NCBI GenBank assembly: GCA_000721375.1
Contig: JOGW01000022.1
Coordinates: forward strand, 48,090-112,089
DNA from: Streptomyces sp. NRRL B-3428
Lineage (GTDB): Bacteria > Actinomycetota > Actinomycetes > Streptomycetales > Streptomycetaceae
DNA: 64,000 nt
Reading direction: 5' to 3'
Shown: positions 42,401 through 52,000 of the stretch, in pieces
How positions within the stretch are numbered: the stretch's first letter is position 1
Layout: every line of letters starts with the position of its first letter
Program-made: the position numbers and the translations under genes
Notes under the pieces: generated by a model
Seen by the model: the letters and a program-made list of their open reading frames with translations, nothing else
Told to the model about the DNA's origin: nothing
Database searches by the model: none

Positions 42401-45278
42401 GCAGGTCGGCGCGGAGCGTGTCGATGTCCGGGGCACGGTCGGCGGCCGGTGCGACATAGCCGATCAGCCGTGGGCTTCCGGCTGTCTCCTTGACCACCAC
42501 GGCCGCCTGCCCGACCTCGGCGGCGCGCAGCAAACGGGCCTCGATCTCTCCCGGTTCGATGCGGTGCCCCCGGATCTTGATCTGGTGGTCGGTGCGGCCG
42601 AGGTACTCGAGGCTGCCGTCCTCGCGCAGCCGTCCCGCGTCACCCGTGCGGTACAGGCGGCTGCCAGGCTCGCCCATGGGATCCGGCACGAAGCACAGGG
42701 CGGTCATCCCAGGCCGCTGCAGATAGCCACGGCCGAGGCCGATCCCGCCGATGCAGATCTCGCCCGCTACACCCGGCGGTACCGGGCGCAGTGCCGAATC
42801 CAGCACCTGCACCCGCATATGGTCGATAGCCCGCCCGAGCGGGACGCTGCCGCCTCCAGGCCGTACACGCTGCGCACACGCCCAAACCGTCGTCTCGGTG
42901 GGCCCGTAGACATTCCACACCTCGTCGGCACGCTCGAGCAGGTCACAGGCCAGTTGGGGAGACAGCGCCTCGCCACCGCACAGCACCCTGAGCCCGGCCG
43001 AGCCCTTCCAGCCCGCGGCCAGCAGCAGACGCCAACTCGAGGGAGTCGCCTGGACGACAGTCGCGCCGTTCGAGCGGAGCCAGACATCCAGGTGATAGCC
43101 GTCGGTGGCGGCGTCACGGGGAACCATGGCCACCCGCCCGCCCGTCACCACCGGCAGGAACAGCTCAACGAACGCCGGGTCGAAGGAGACGGTCGCCAGG
43201 CCCGCCATCACATCGGAGGGGCCGAAGCCGGTGATCCGCGCGAACGCCCGCAACTGGTTGACCAGCGAGCGGTGTTCGATCTGTATGCCCTTCGGCCGGC
43301 CCGTGGAGCCCGAGGTGAAGGCGGCATAGGCGAGCTGATCGCCCGTCGCGGTCGGCGGGAGGTCGCCGTCGTGGTCGCCATCGCGGTTGCCGTCGTCCGT
43401 CAGCTCGTCGAGCGACACGAGGGGCAGACCCAAGCCCTCCACCATCGAAGCGGTCGAGGGGTGGGTGACCAGGGCCGCGGGCCGCGCGTCCTCGACGGTG
43501 TGCCGCAGCCGTTCGACGGGATGCGCCGGATCCAGCGGCACGAACGCGGCGCCGGCCTTGAGTACGCCGAGCAGGCCCACCAGCAGGTCACGGCTGTGTG
43601 GGAGACATACACCCACGAACTGCTCGGGCCCGATCCCGCGTTCGCGCAGCGCCCTGGCCAGCCGGTTGGCTTGGCGGTTGAGCCGGCTGTACGAGTAGGA
43701 CCCGTGAGGGTCGGACACGGCGACGGCATCGGGAGTGCGCCGCACCTGCTGCTCGAACAGTTGCGGCACGCACAGCTCGCCGAGCGGCTCTTGATGCGGT
43801 GAGGCGGCAGCGGCGACCACCTGCGCGAGTTCGCCGTCGCGCATCAACCGCAGTTCACCCACCGGAGCCGATGGCCGCTCCACCACCTGCTCCAGCAGGA
43901 ACTCCAGACGTTCGCACAGGCTGCGCACCCGGTCGGCGTCGAACAGATCGGTGGAGTAGGAGAGTTCCAGGTGCAGCGTGTCTCCGCGCCGGACCGTGTG
44001 CAGGGTGAGATCGACCTTGGCGGACGACTCGTCCGTGGGGACCTCCGTCACCTCTACGCCGGGCAGCCGCCACTGCTCTTCCCCGCCCTCGAAGTGCTGG
44101 AACAGCACCTGGAACACGGGGTTGACCGAGGGGTCGCGAGCGATCCGCAGATCGGTGACGACTTGCTCGAACGTCACGTCCTGGTGGTCGAGCGCCCCCA
44201 GCATCCGGGCGTGCGTCTGCCGCAGCACGTCGGTGAACAACGGGGTGTCCGTGAAGTCGGCCGTGATCGCGACGGTATTGGCGAACAGACCCAGGACCGA
44301 TTCCACATCGGCATGCGTACGGCCCGACACGAGCGAGCCGATCGCGAAGCGGGCCTGCCCGCTGTGCCGGTGCAGCAGCACGGCGAATGCCGCGAGCAGG
44401 GTGGAGGACTCGCGGACCCGATAGGTGTCGCTCAGCTCGCGCAGCCGGGCGGCGAGAGCGGGCGGAAGGGTGTGGACCAGGGAACCGCCGCGGTGACTCG
44501 GCTCCCGCGGGCGCTCCCGGTCGGTCGGCAGTGCGAGAACAGGGGGAAGCCCGGACAACTCCGAGCGCCAGTAGGCCAGTTGCTGCTCGCCGAGCGGCCC
44601 GCTCAGACGCGCCGCCTGCCAGCGCGCGAAGTCCGCGTACTGCACCCTTGCCGGGCTGAGAGCAGGCGCACGGCCTGTCACGCGGCCGGTGTAGAGCTCC
44701 CCGAGCTCGCGGCTGAGCAGCGAGCAGGTCCAGTAGTCGGAGCAGATGTGGTGCATGGACAGTTGCAGCAGATGGTCCTCGGGGCCCATGGCGATCAGTT
44801 GCGCCCGGAACACCGGGCCGCTTCCCAGGTCGAACGGGACAGCCCTGCGCTCCTTGGACAGTGCGAGGGCCGCTTCGAAACGCTCCTTGGGCGCACGTCC
44901 CGTCAGATCCACGATGTCGAACGCGGCCCCGGCGGCCGGCGCGACGACCTGCACAGGAGTGTCGTGCAGTGCGTAGCGGGTGCGCAGGATCTCGTGACGT
45001 TTCACCAGATCGTCCAGGGCGCCGCGCAGTGCGTCGTGGTTGAGGGGTCCACGCAGCCGCAGCAACCGGTTGATGGTGTAGACGCTCTTGTCGTCGAGCA
45101 ATTGGTCGATCACCCACAGCCCGTGCTGGGCGGGGGAGAGGGGGGCGGGCCCCTCGGGCCGGGCGCCGGCCGGAATGCCGGGATCGGCTGCGGCGAAGCC
45201 GCGCAGCCGCTGCTCCATCAGGGCGCGCTTGGCGGCGGACAAGGTTCCGCGGTCGGGGGCGACGGGCACGGTCGTCAT
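36444..45278 (-). CDS. NRPS C-A-T-C-A-T-E with fused PBP-type thioesterase, 2944 aa
   Basis: Module 1 has a condensation domain with HHICSDY at 176-182 (Gly replaced by Tyr), an A domain with hand-read code D-P-V-Q-L-G-V-V-W-K, and a carrier with Ser1042. Module 2 has a C domain with HHILIDG at 1247-1253, an A domain with code D-L-P-K-V-G-E-V-G-K (Asn/Asp-like), a carrier with GGDSMLS (Ser2109) and an epimerisation domain with HHLAVDT at 2294-2300. Residues 2607-2944 are a beta-lactamase/penicillin-binding-protein fold: SASK with Ser2661 and Lys2664, YSG with Tyr2760, and HAG with His2895. This replaces the usual alpha/beta-hydrolase TE. Such PBP-type TEs cyclise peptides with a C-terminal D-residue, as the E domain would provide. 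ATG 45278 overlaps the type II TE stop. Confidence 0.93.
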   Translation of the reverse strand: MTTVPVAPDRGTLSAAKRALMEQRLRGFAAADPGIPAGARPEGPAPLSPAQHGLWVIDQLLDDKSVYTINRLLRLRGPLNHDALRGALDDLVKRHEILRTRYALHDTPVQVVAPAAGAAFDIVDLTGRAPKERFEAALALSKERRAVPFDLGSGPVFRAQLIAMGPEDHLLQLSMHHICSDYWTCSLLSRELGELYTGRVTGRAPALSPARVQYADFARWQAARLSGPLGEQQLAYWRSELSGLPPVLALPTDRERPREPSHRGGSLVHTLPPALAARLRELSDTYRVRESSTLLAAFAVLLHRHSGQARFAIGSLVSGRTHADVESVLGLFANTVAITADFTDTPLFTDVLRQTHARMLGALDHQDVTFEQVVTDLRIARDPSVNPVFQVLFQHFEGGEEQWRLPGVEVTEVPTDESSAKVDLTLHTVRRGDTLHLELSYSTDLFDADRVRSLCERLEFLLEQVVERPSAPVGELRLMRDGELAQVVAAAASPHQEPLGELCVPQLFEQQVRRTPDAVAVSDPHGSYSYSRLNRQANRLARALRERGIGPEQFVGVCLPHSRDLLVGLLGVLKAGAAFVPLDPAHPVERLRHTVEDARPAALVTHPSTASMVEGLGLPLVSLDELTDDGNRDGDHDGDLPPTATGDQLAYAAFTSGSTGRPKGIQIEHRSLVNQLRAFARITGFGPSDVMAGLATVSFDPAFVELFLPVVTGGRVAMVPRDAATDGYHLDVWLRSNGATVVQATPSSWRLLLAAGWKGSAGLRVLCGGEALSPQLACDLLERADEVWNVYGPTETTVWACAQRVRPGGGSVPLGRAIDHMRVQVLDSALRPVPPGVAGEICIGGIGLGRGYLQRPGMTALCFVPDPMGEPGSRLYRTGDAGRLREDGSLEYLGRTDHQIKIRGHRIEPGEIEARLLRAAEVGQAAVVVKETAGSPRLIGYVAPAADRAPDIDTLRADLRRALPDYMVPAVIVALERMPMTASGKIDRKALPEPTGLRTTAEQPYAPPRTVQERTLAEIWAQVLGVDRVGVHDNFFDHGGDSMMSIHIVARARAAGLAMLPRHLFSHQTVAELAAELAALPDARSGEAPPADQADVGLGLLTGIPGIEPTDFEAVHPASSLQAGMLFHTLADDGGAAGEYVQQFAFDIEGPLDAEAFVQAWRLQTERHPALRTQFLWEDQSQPLALVRRSYTAPFTRTDLRGAPATAVEQWVREQAARPFDLAAEPPLRFALARTGVNSHRFVWQAHHILIDGWSLQIVLGDVFAAYQALRAAPDKDVSLALAAPVAVRPPTADDDSAAYWQDVLNGFTSATPLPAGRGESGSSSTGSVRLVLSDEDTAQLREFARKRRVTVSSIAQGAWALLLGRHSGERDVVVGVTVAGRSAPVTGIDRAVGMLINTLPVRMRTDPHQPLGSWLDDIHRRNVELRDHEADSLAQIQRASSVPAGLPLFESIVVFENFKRTSVPVPDDLRLTDRTRVSRTGYPLVLDINLHERMVLKLNHRADRYDLATAERLLGQYARLLVNIARADAAQPLSLVQLTSSSERERLTGAANSNDMPFPDACLHELFEEWAARTPHAPAIVTAEGAAISYGELDRRANRLAHALRARGAGPEVLVGVCLEHSVEMFVALLGILKSGAAYVPLDPEHPAERLGYILEDTRTGIVVTEERLLGALPTGFGGQNLCLDRDAAMLAGQPESAPRSGVSPQNLVYVLYTSGSTGRPKGVLIPHQGLVNYLWWAIEGYGTQGAKGAPMLGSIAFDLSVPNFFLPFISGKDVTLLPKDPSLSSLAELLCAPGDFSLLKITPGHLDVLRALVDDGSVRSVRTFVVGADEVRPETVTRWQQAAPDARIINEYGPTETVVGCSVQLINHSFDPSEPVPIGVPIGNLRMYVLDEFLNPLPPGIAGELYIGGVGVGRGYLGKAALTGERFLPDPFAGAGRRMYATGDLARLREDGSFSFLGRTDHQVKIRGYRVELGEVEAQLLAHPAVTEAVVVARADHGVKRLVGYAVPVAGAPVPEPAALRSFLATSLPEYMVPAVVVVLDAMPLSQGGKVDRSALPAPSAGAGDAVSGEEAPANRTERALAKIWEEVLRCGPVSATDDFFALGGDSMLSLQVMARARREGLPVTPRQIFAHTTVRALAAAVADAGHAPVVLAQQGAVSGQTPLTPIQHWFTSLDIRHDHYNRALLLESRTAVDASALEQALRALVEHHDALRLRLVRRAEGWTQHTAEAEQRPLLSIDDLSQIAPADQERRMAESAEAAQRCLDLADGPLLHTVLFRRGQHAPDRLLVVMHHLAVDTASMPILLADLNNAYGRAASGEPPRLPAKSTAFRQWSQRLNEHAKSSAFAAELPYWTAPGAEPTIPVDDRDVVPLEGDVRSIRGSLDARATDRLTRRARERGFTVHETLVTALALTLGRWTGSDTAWFDMEGHGREPLFDDIDVSRTVGWFTALRPVRLTVADGAGAAENLAAVADQLATEPHHGIGHGLAGLLVGQDAAQQTREARPHAPISFNYHGRVGDTPSPADAPFVLLPFSLGTTRDPAGRRPYLLEIEIGVLDGVLHIEWRYSPGAHRQETVERLSLAFLARLEQLSADLAASRRPSWSVRARQALGAAFDRYQPPGVSAALLDGGICSELWTRGVLAKGTGEPVTARTVFQAGSASKHVTALGVLRLVDDRVLDLDAPIADLLTSWRLPGSVAGPALTLRHLLSHTAGLSETGYEGRPAGQPVPSLSDVLHGRTPATTAPVRAELAPGGRYRYSGSHYTVIQQICEDVSGEAFAPLMRRLVLDPLEMRDSAFAPAPPSAGAAAHAHLADGCPDPARWRAFGELAAAGLWTTAADLARVEAEILRSCRGESAALLSPRTAEEMLTAHSNSGYGLGAFVTTTAADTWFGHAGNTPGFRCFIATGREHGHGLVLMVNGDAGGDFIGDVLAELGIAGSGEA

Positions 45279-46078
45279 GTGCGGTCCTTCGGTCCGGTGT
45301 CCTTGACGGTGTGCAGGGCGTCGGTGAGGTCGAGAGCGATGTCGTGAACGACAGCGGCCTGCCGCTGTCGGGGGAAGGCATGACTGCCGGGGTGACTGCG
45401 CAACTGGAAGGCGCCTGTGGTGTGTTCGCCCCAGGCGAGCATCTCTTCCGATGTGGTCAGCGGGTCGGCAGTCCCTTCCAGGGCGGTGACAGGGCAGGTC
45501 AACAGCGGTCCGGGGCGGAAGGAGTAGCTCTCCACGATCCCCAGATCACCGCGCAGAGCCGGTTCGATCAGTTCGATCAGCTCGGGATGGTCCAAGGCCT
45601 CGGGCGGAGTGCCGCCGAGGGCGGCCAGTGTCGCGACGATCTCCTCGACGGGCTGGTCGCTCAGCTTTCGTAGTCGGGGCCCGCGGGGTGGTGCGGGACA
45701 GCCGGAGACCAGCAGCCGCAGCGGTGGCCGGCCACGCGCGGTGAGCTCACGCGCCAGTTCGTAGGCGATCAGCGCACCCATGCTGTGGCCGAAGAGGGCG
45801 TACCGGCCGGATGCCGCCACAGCCTCGATGTCCGGCAGCGCGTGTTCCACCACCGCGTCCATCGTGTGTACGGCCTCTTCGGAGATCCGTGATTCCCGGC
45901 CGGGCAGGAGCACCGGCAGCACAGCGAGCCAGTGTGGCGCGAACCGCCGCCACGGCCGGTAGTAGCTGGCCCCCGCGCCGGACGGCGGCAGGCAGATCAG
46001 CGGGGTCTGGCCTGGTAGAACGTCGTCCGGCAGCCAGTGCGAGTGCGCGGCCGGATGCCGCGTCCGTACGGTGCTCAT
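45275..46078 (-). CDS. Type II thioesterase, 267 aa
   Basis: An alpha/beta hydrolase with LICLPPSGAGASYYRPWRRF near residues 27-46, the nucleophile elbow YALFGHSMGALIAYELA, and the late blocks LEGTADPLTTSEEMLAWGEH and HPGSHAFP with the catalytic His. Type II thioesterases remove wrong or stalled acyl groups from carrier domains and restore the assembly line. It is linked to both NRPS genes by 4-bp ATGA overlaps, upstream at 46075-46078 and downstream at 45275-45278. It is not the chain-releasing enzyme; that role belongs to the fused PBP-type domain of the next gene. Confidence 0.92.
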   Translation of the reverse strand: MSTVRTRHPAAHSHWLPDDVLPGQTPLICLPPSGAGASYYRPWRRFAPHWLAVLPVLLPGRESRISEEAVHTMDAVVEHALPDIEAVAASGRYALFGHSMGALIAYELARELTARGRPPLRLLVSGCPAPPRGPRLRKLSDQPVEEIVATLAALGGTPPEALDHPELIELIEPALRGDLGIVESYSFRPGPLLTCPVTALEGTADPLTTSEEMLAWGEHTTGAFQLRSHPGSHAFPRQRQAAVVHDIALDLTDALHTVKDTGPKDRT

Positions 46079-49000
46079 GCCGAGCCTCCCCGCGCCTGCT
46101 GCGCGTCCGGCCGCGGCGCCGCACCCTCCGGCAGGGCCGCGCCCTGCGACATCGCCTCCGCCTCCGAAAGGGCCTCGATCTCGGCGAGCACGAGCTCCTC
46201 GACCTTCGCCGCACAGCTGCGCACCGTCGGATGCTCGAAGAGCAGACTGACCGGCAGAGCCGTGCCGAAGGCGCTGCGCATCCGCGCGATGGCCCGGGTC
46301 GCCAGCAGGGAATGCCCGCCTGCTGCGAAGAAGTCGGTGTCGATGTCCAATGCGGTCAGCCCCAGCACGTCCTGCCAGCAGGCCGCCACCACTTCCTCCA
46401 CCGGAGTGCGCGGTGCGGTCCGCACCGGCGCCGCCTCCGTCCGAAGGGACGGCGGTGGCAGTGCACGTCGGTTCAGCTTGCCGCTCGGGTGGCGCGGCAG
46501 CTTCTCCAGCAGGTTCAGCGAGGCGGGCACCGCGTACCGCGACAGCCGCTGCGCCGCGAAGGCCAGTACCTCGCTCACGCTCGGCGTCACCCCGCGGACG
46601 GTTGTGGCGTACGCGGCCAGCCGTTTGTCTCCGGGGGTCGGCTCCCACGTCATCGCGAGACATTCACTGACGCCCGGGTGCGCGCGGATCGCCGCCTCGA
46701 CCTCACCCAGTTCGATCCGCACCCCACGGATCTTGACCTGGCCGTCGGAGCGGCCCAGGAACATGATCGAGCCGTCGGCGCGCCGGCGCCCGTGGTCCCC
46801 GGTGCGGTACAGCCGTTCGCCGGCCCGGAAGGGGTGCGGAACGAAGGCCTGCGCGGTGCGCCCGGGATCGCCGAGATAGCCGCGCGCGAGGCCCGGTCCA
46901 CCGATGTGGATTTCGCCGGGGACGCCGACAGGTACGGGTTCCAGATGCTCGTCGAGCACATATACCTCGTTGTTCTCCATCGGCGGGCCGATCGGCACGG
47001 AAGCTCCGGGCAGCGCCGGATCGTCGGGTCCGCACACATGCGCCGTCGAGTCCACGGAGGCCTCGGTGAGCCCCCAGGCGTTCAGCAGCAGTACCCGATC
47101 GCCGAATCGACGGCGGAAGCGGCCCACCAGATGCGGTCCGAGTGCCTCCCCGCTGGAGCCCACACTGCGCAGCGCGGGCAGACTCGGGGCGCCGGGGGCG
47201 TCCAGGCAGTCCAGGAACGGGCCGAGCATGCTGGGCACGAACTGGATGTGTGAGACCGCGAATCGCTCGGCCGCGCGCACGATGGCCTCCGGGTCCCGGT
47301 GCTCTCCCGGAGCCATCAGCGCCACACCCGCGCCGTGCAACAGAGGCCAGAACAGCTCGACAGCCGAGGGGTCGAAGACGGTGGTGGTCTTGTGCAGCAC
47401 CGTCTCGCCGGGCCGAAGCGCGATGATCCCCTGCATCCACGCCATGCGGTTGACCCAGCCGGTGTGGGTGCATCCCACGGCCTTGGGTTTGCCTGTGGAG
47501 CCCGATGTGAACAGCACCGCGGCGAGCCCGAACGGATCGACCCGTACGTCCGGCGCGGTCGGGGGGTGGTCCTGCCACGCATCCGCCGTCCAGGCGATCG
47601 GCGTGGTGGCCGTACCGTCGAGCTGCCCGGCCAAGTCCGGCCGGACCAGGCACAGCGGCGCCCCGACCTCTGCGAGCAGCGTGCGCACCCGCTCGGCGGG
47701 CGTTTCCGTCTCGATCGGGACGTAGGCGCCGCCGGCTTTGAGTACGCCGAGCAGAGCCGCGAGGGTTTCGGGCGCACGGTCGAGGAGCAGCCCGACCGGA
47801 GTCTCGGCGTGCACGCCGCGGTGGATCAGTTCACGGGCGATCCGGTTGGCGTTCTCGTCCAGTTGCCGGTAGCTCCAGCTGACCCGGCCGTCGGTGACAG
47901 CGATGGTGTCGGGCGTACGCAGCGCCTGTAGGGCGAACAGTTCGTGCAGCGCGAGCTGCGGATACGCCACGGGCGGCGGCGCCGCGCAGACGAGGGCCTG
48001 CTCCCGTGCGGGTTCGGTCAGCAACGAGACGCGGCTGATGGGCAGATGCGGGGCATCGACCACGGATCGCAGCAGCGCGTCGAAGTGTTCCGCCAGCCGT
48101 TGCATCGTGGCCGGGTCGTACAGCTCGGTGTCGTACTCCAGCTCTCCGGCGAGGCCCGTCGCGGTGCGCTCCAGAGACAGCGTCAGGTCGTATTTGGACA
48201 CCACCGCCGTCTGCGGCATCTCGGTCACGGCCAGACCCGCCGTCATACGCTGCGCGTCCGCGCTGCGTTCGACCAGCTGCAACATCGCTTGGAACAGCGG
48301 GGTACGAGACAGGTCGCGCTCCGGCTTGAGCTCCTCGACCAGTCGCTCGAACGGCATGTCCTGATGCGCGTACGCTTCCACCGCCGTGTCCTTGGCCCGC
48401 TCCACAAGAGTGCGGAACGTCGGGTCGCCCGAGACGTCACCGCGCAGCACCAACATGTTGATGAAGCAGCCCACGAGGTTCTGGGCCGCGCTGTGGCCAC
48501 GCCCGTGGACCGTGGTGCCGATCGTGATGTCGCTGCGGCCGGTGTACTTCGAGAGCAACAACTGGAAGGCGGCCAGCAGCGTCATGAACAAGGTTGCGCC
48601 CTGCTCACGGCCCAGCCGCTCCACCTCCTCGGTGAGCGCACGGTCGAGGTCGAATCGGATCGACGTTCCTTTGCCGGTGCGCTGTGCCGGCCGCATCCGG
48701 TCGGCGGGCAGCTCCAGGGGGATCGAGCCCGTGAGCGTGTCCTTCCAGTGGTCGAGCTGCTGCCGGATCTGCCTCTGGCGCTCGGGGGACTCCTGCCAGG
48801 CGGTGACATCGGCGTACTGCACCGTCAGCGGCTGCAGCTGCGGGCCCGTCGAACGGGCGGCTGAGTACAGTGCGCAAAGATCGTCGATGAGAACGCCCGC
48901 GGACAAGGCGTCGGTGGACATGTGATGGACGGTCAGGCACAGCAGATGAGTGTCGTCGCTCAGCCGTGCCAGACGAGCACGTACCGGCAGTGCCGCTGCC

Positions 49001-52000
49001 GGATCCAGCGGAAGCAGTACTTCCGCTCGCAGAAGTTCTTGCGCCCGTTCCTCGCTGTCCGGCCCACTGAGGTCGACGCGCTCGACAGGAACCGGCCGGG
49101 GCGCGTTGATCACGCCCATGGGCTCGCCGTCCACGACGGTGACGCACGTACGCAGCGTCTCGTGCCGTTCGATCAGCCCGTCCAGCGCTGTGTGCAGCGC
49201 CGTCTCGTCCAGCGGACCGTGCAGTCGCAGCGCGAAGGGAACCATGAACTCCGAGCGGGTTGCGGAGAGCTGGTCCAGGAACCAGAGCCGGCGCTGACCG
49301 GAGGAGAGCGGCACGGGACCTGAGCGGTCGATCCGTTCGACGGCAACGGACGCCGGGTCGGGCGCAGCGTCCGCGGCTCCGGCGATCACCCGCTGCGTGA
49401 ACGAGGCGATCGTGGGATGCCGGAACAGGTCGCGCAGCAACTGCGCCCCACTGGTGCCGGGAAAGACGGTGACAGCCTCCTGGACGATCCGGGCCGCCCG
49501 TAGCGAATGTCCGCCGAGCGAGAAGAAGTCGTCGTGGATGCCGATGCCGTGCGTGCCCAGGACCTTCTCCCAGATGCGCGTCATCAGCCGCTCGGCGGCG
49601 CTGCGGGGCGCCTCGGGCTCAGTGGCGGCCCGGTCGTGCCCGCTCCCCGGTTTCGGCAGGGCGGCCCGGTCCAGCTTGCCGTTGGTGGTGAGCGGTATGG
49701 CGTCGATCCGTATGACGACCGTGGGGACCATGTACTCGGGCAGTGACAGGGCCAGGAACCGGCGCAGCGTCGCGCTGTCGACGGCCGAAGCGTCACCGTC
49801 CGGCCTCGGCACCCAGTAGGCGACAAGGAGGGGGTCACCGGCGACGTCCTCGCGTACCAGTGCCACGGCCTCTCGAACGGCCTCGTGGCGCAGCAGCGCG
49901 TTCTCCACCTCGCCCAACTCGATACGGAATCCCCTGAGTTTGACCTGATGGTCGCAGCGGCCGTGGAACTCCAGCAGCCCGGCACTGTTCCAGCGGGCCA
50001 GATCACCGGTGCGGTACAGCCGGCCGCCCGGCTCGGGGCCGTACGGATCGGGTACGAACCGGTCGGCGGTCAGCCCGGGCCGGCCCAGGTAGCCGCGGGC
50101 CACCCCGTGCCCGCCGATGAACATCTCACCCACCGTTCCCGGCGGCAGGGGTCGCATCTGTTCGTCGAGGACGAAGATGCGCGCATTGCCCGCGGGCGCG
50201 CCGATCGGCACCGGTCCCGAGACGAGCTCCTGCGGGATCTCGTAGGTGGTGCAATAGACCACCGCCTCGGTCGGCCCGTACTCGTTGACGAATCTGGCGG
50301 CCGGCGCGAGCTTGCGCCACGCCGCGATCGACTCGGCGTGCAGCTGCTCGCCGCCCAGGATGACGGTGCGCAGCGAGTCGAGGCAGGCACTTGGCGCCAT
50401 GCGGGCGCGCAGCGCCTCCAGATGGGACGGGGTGAGCTTCAGGACCGCAAAGTCCCGCCCTGGCTCCTGGAGCACCTCGGCCAGCTGATCCAGGGTGTTG
50501 CGCTCGGACAGGAGCTCCACCTGACGCCCGCTGAGCAGGGGCAGATACAGCGGGGTCACCGTGAAGTCGAAGCTCAGCGGCGAGTGCACCGGGCTGCCGT
50601 GTGCGCCACCGCGGTCGAAGTCCACTGCCGCGCCCAGGACATGATTGGTCAGGCCTCGGTGGGTGACCGCAGTGCCCTTCGGATTCCCGGTGGTCCCCGA
50701 CGTATAGATGACATAGGCCAGTTGGTCCGGGTCAAGGGCGATCGCAGGATCGCTGTCCGCTGTCCGCGGCAGTGGCAGGTCCAGGCAGATGATCTCCCCG
50801 TCGATGTCATAGGGGATCCGCGGCGCCAGGATGCTGTCGGTGATCACCACGGTCGGCGACGCGTCGGACAGCATGAACGCGATCCGCTGGTCCGGACAGT
50901 TGGTGTCGACCGGCAGATACGCGCCTCCGGCCTTCAAGATGCCCAGAGCGGCAGCCACTTGGTCCGTCGAGCGCTCCAGGACGATCGCCACGATCGACTC
51001 CGCACGTACCTCGCGCTCGCGCAGCAGATGGGCGATCCGGTTCGCCCGCGTATTGAGCTCGCGGTACGTGACACTCCGGGTGCCGTCCACCACGGCGATC
51101 GCATCGGGCGTGCTGCGCACCTGTGTCTCGAAGAGATCGGGAAGCCCGGTGAAGGTGTAGGGGCGCGCGGTGTCGTTCCAGCCCCGCAGCACATTGTGCC
51201 GCTCCCCGGTGGTGAGCGTCGTGACGGCTGACAGCGGCAGCTGCGGATCGGCGAGGACGTCGGTGAGCACGCCGGTGAACGCCTGCTGCAGTCGCCGCAC
51301 GCTCGCACGGTCGAACAGCGCGCTGCGGTACTTCCAGTAGCCGCGCAGCGTCGCGCCGCTCTCGACGAACGACACCGTCAGATCGAGTGAGGCCGCATCG
51401 TGGAACAACTGCTCCTCGTGCACTTCCAGGCCAGGGAGCACGAGGTTGTCCTGCGGCGGGTTGTGCAGCTGGAACAGCACCTGGACCAGCGGCTGACGCC
51501 CCGGCTCACGAGCCGGGGCAAGCTCCTCGACGACTCGCTCGAACGGGGTGTCCTGATGCACCATCCCGTCGAGGACGGTCCGTCGCACCTGTGCCAGCAG
51601 TTCCCGGAACGACGGATCCGCTGATACGTCGATACGCAGGCCGAGCGTGTTGACGAAGAACCCGATCAGGCCCTCCCATTCGGGCCGGGAACGACCCGCC
51701 ACCGGCACACCGACGACGAAGTCGTCCTGACCGCCACGCCGGGCGAGCAGTACCGAGAACGACGCCAGCAGCACCATGAACAGGGTGCAGCCCTCGCTCC
51801 GGGCCAGATCCCTGGCCCGCTCGACGGTCTCGGCCGGGATGTCGAAGGAGATCGTCTCCCCTTCGAACCCGGCATCCGCGTCAGGAGCCCGGTCGAAAGG
51901 CAGTCGCAACGCCGCCGGGGCGTCGCAGAGTTGGGACCTCCAGTACGCCATGTGCTCCGCAGACCCGTCGCTCACCTCGCGCGTGCGCTGCCACTGCGCG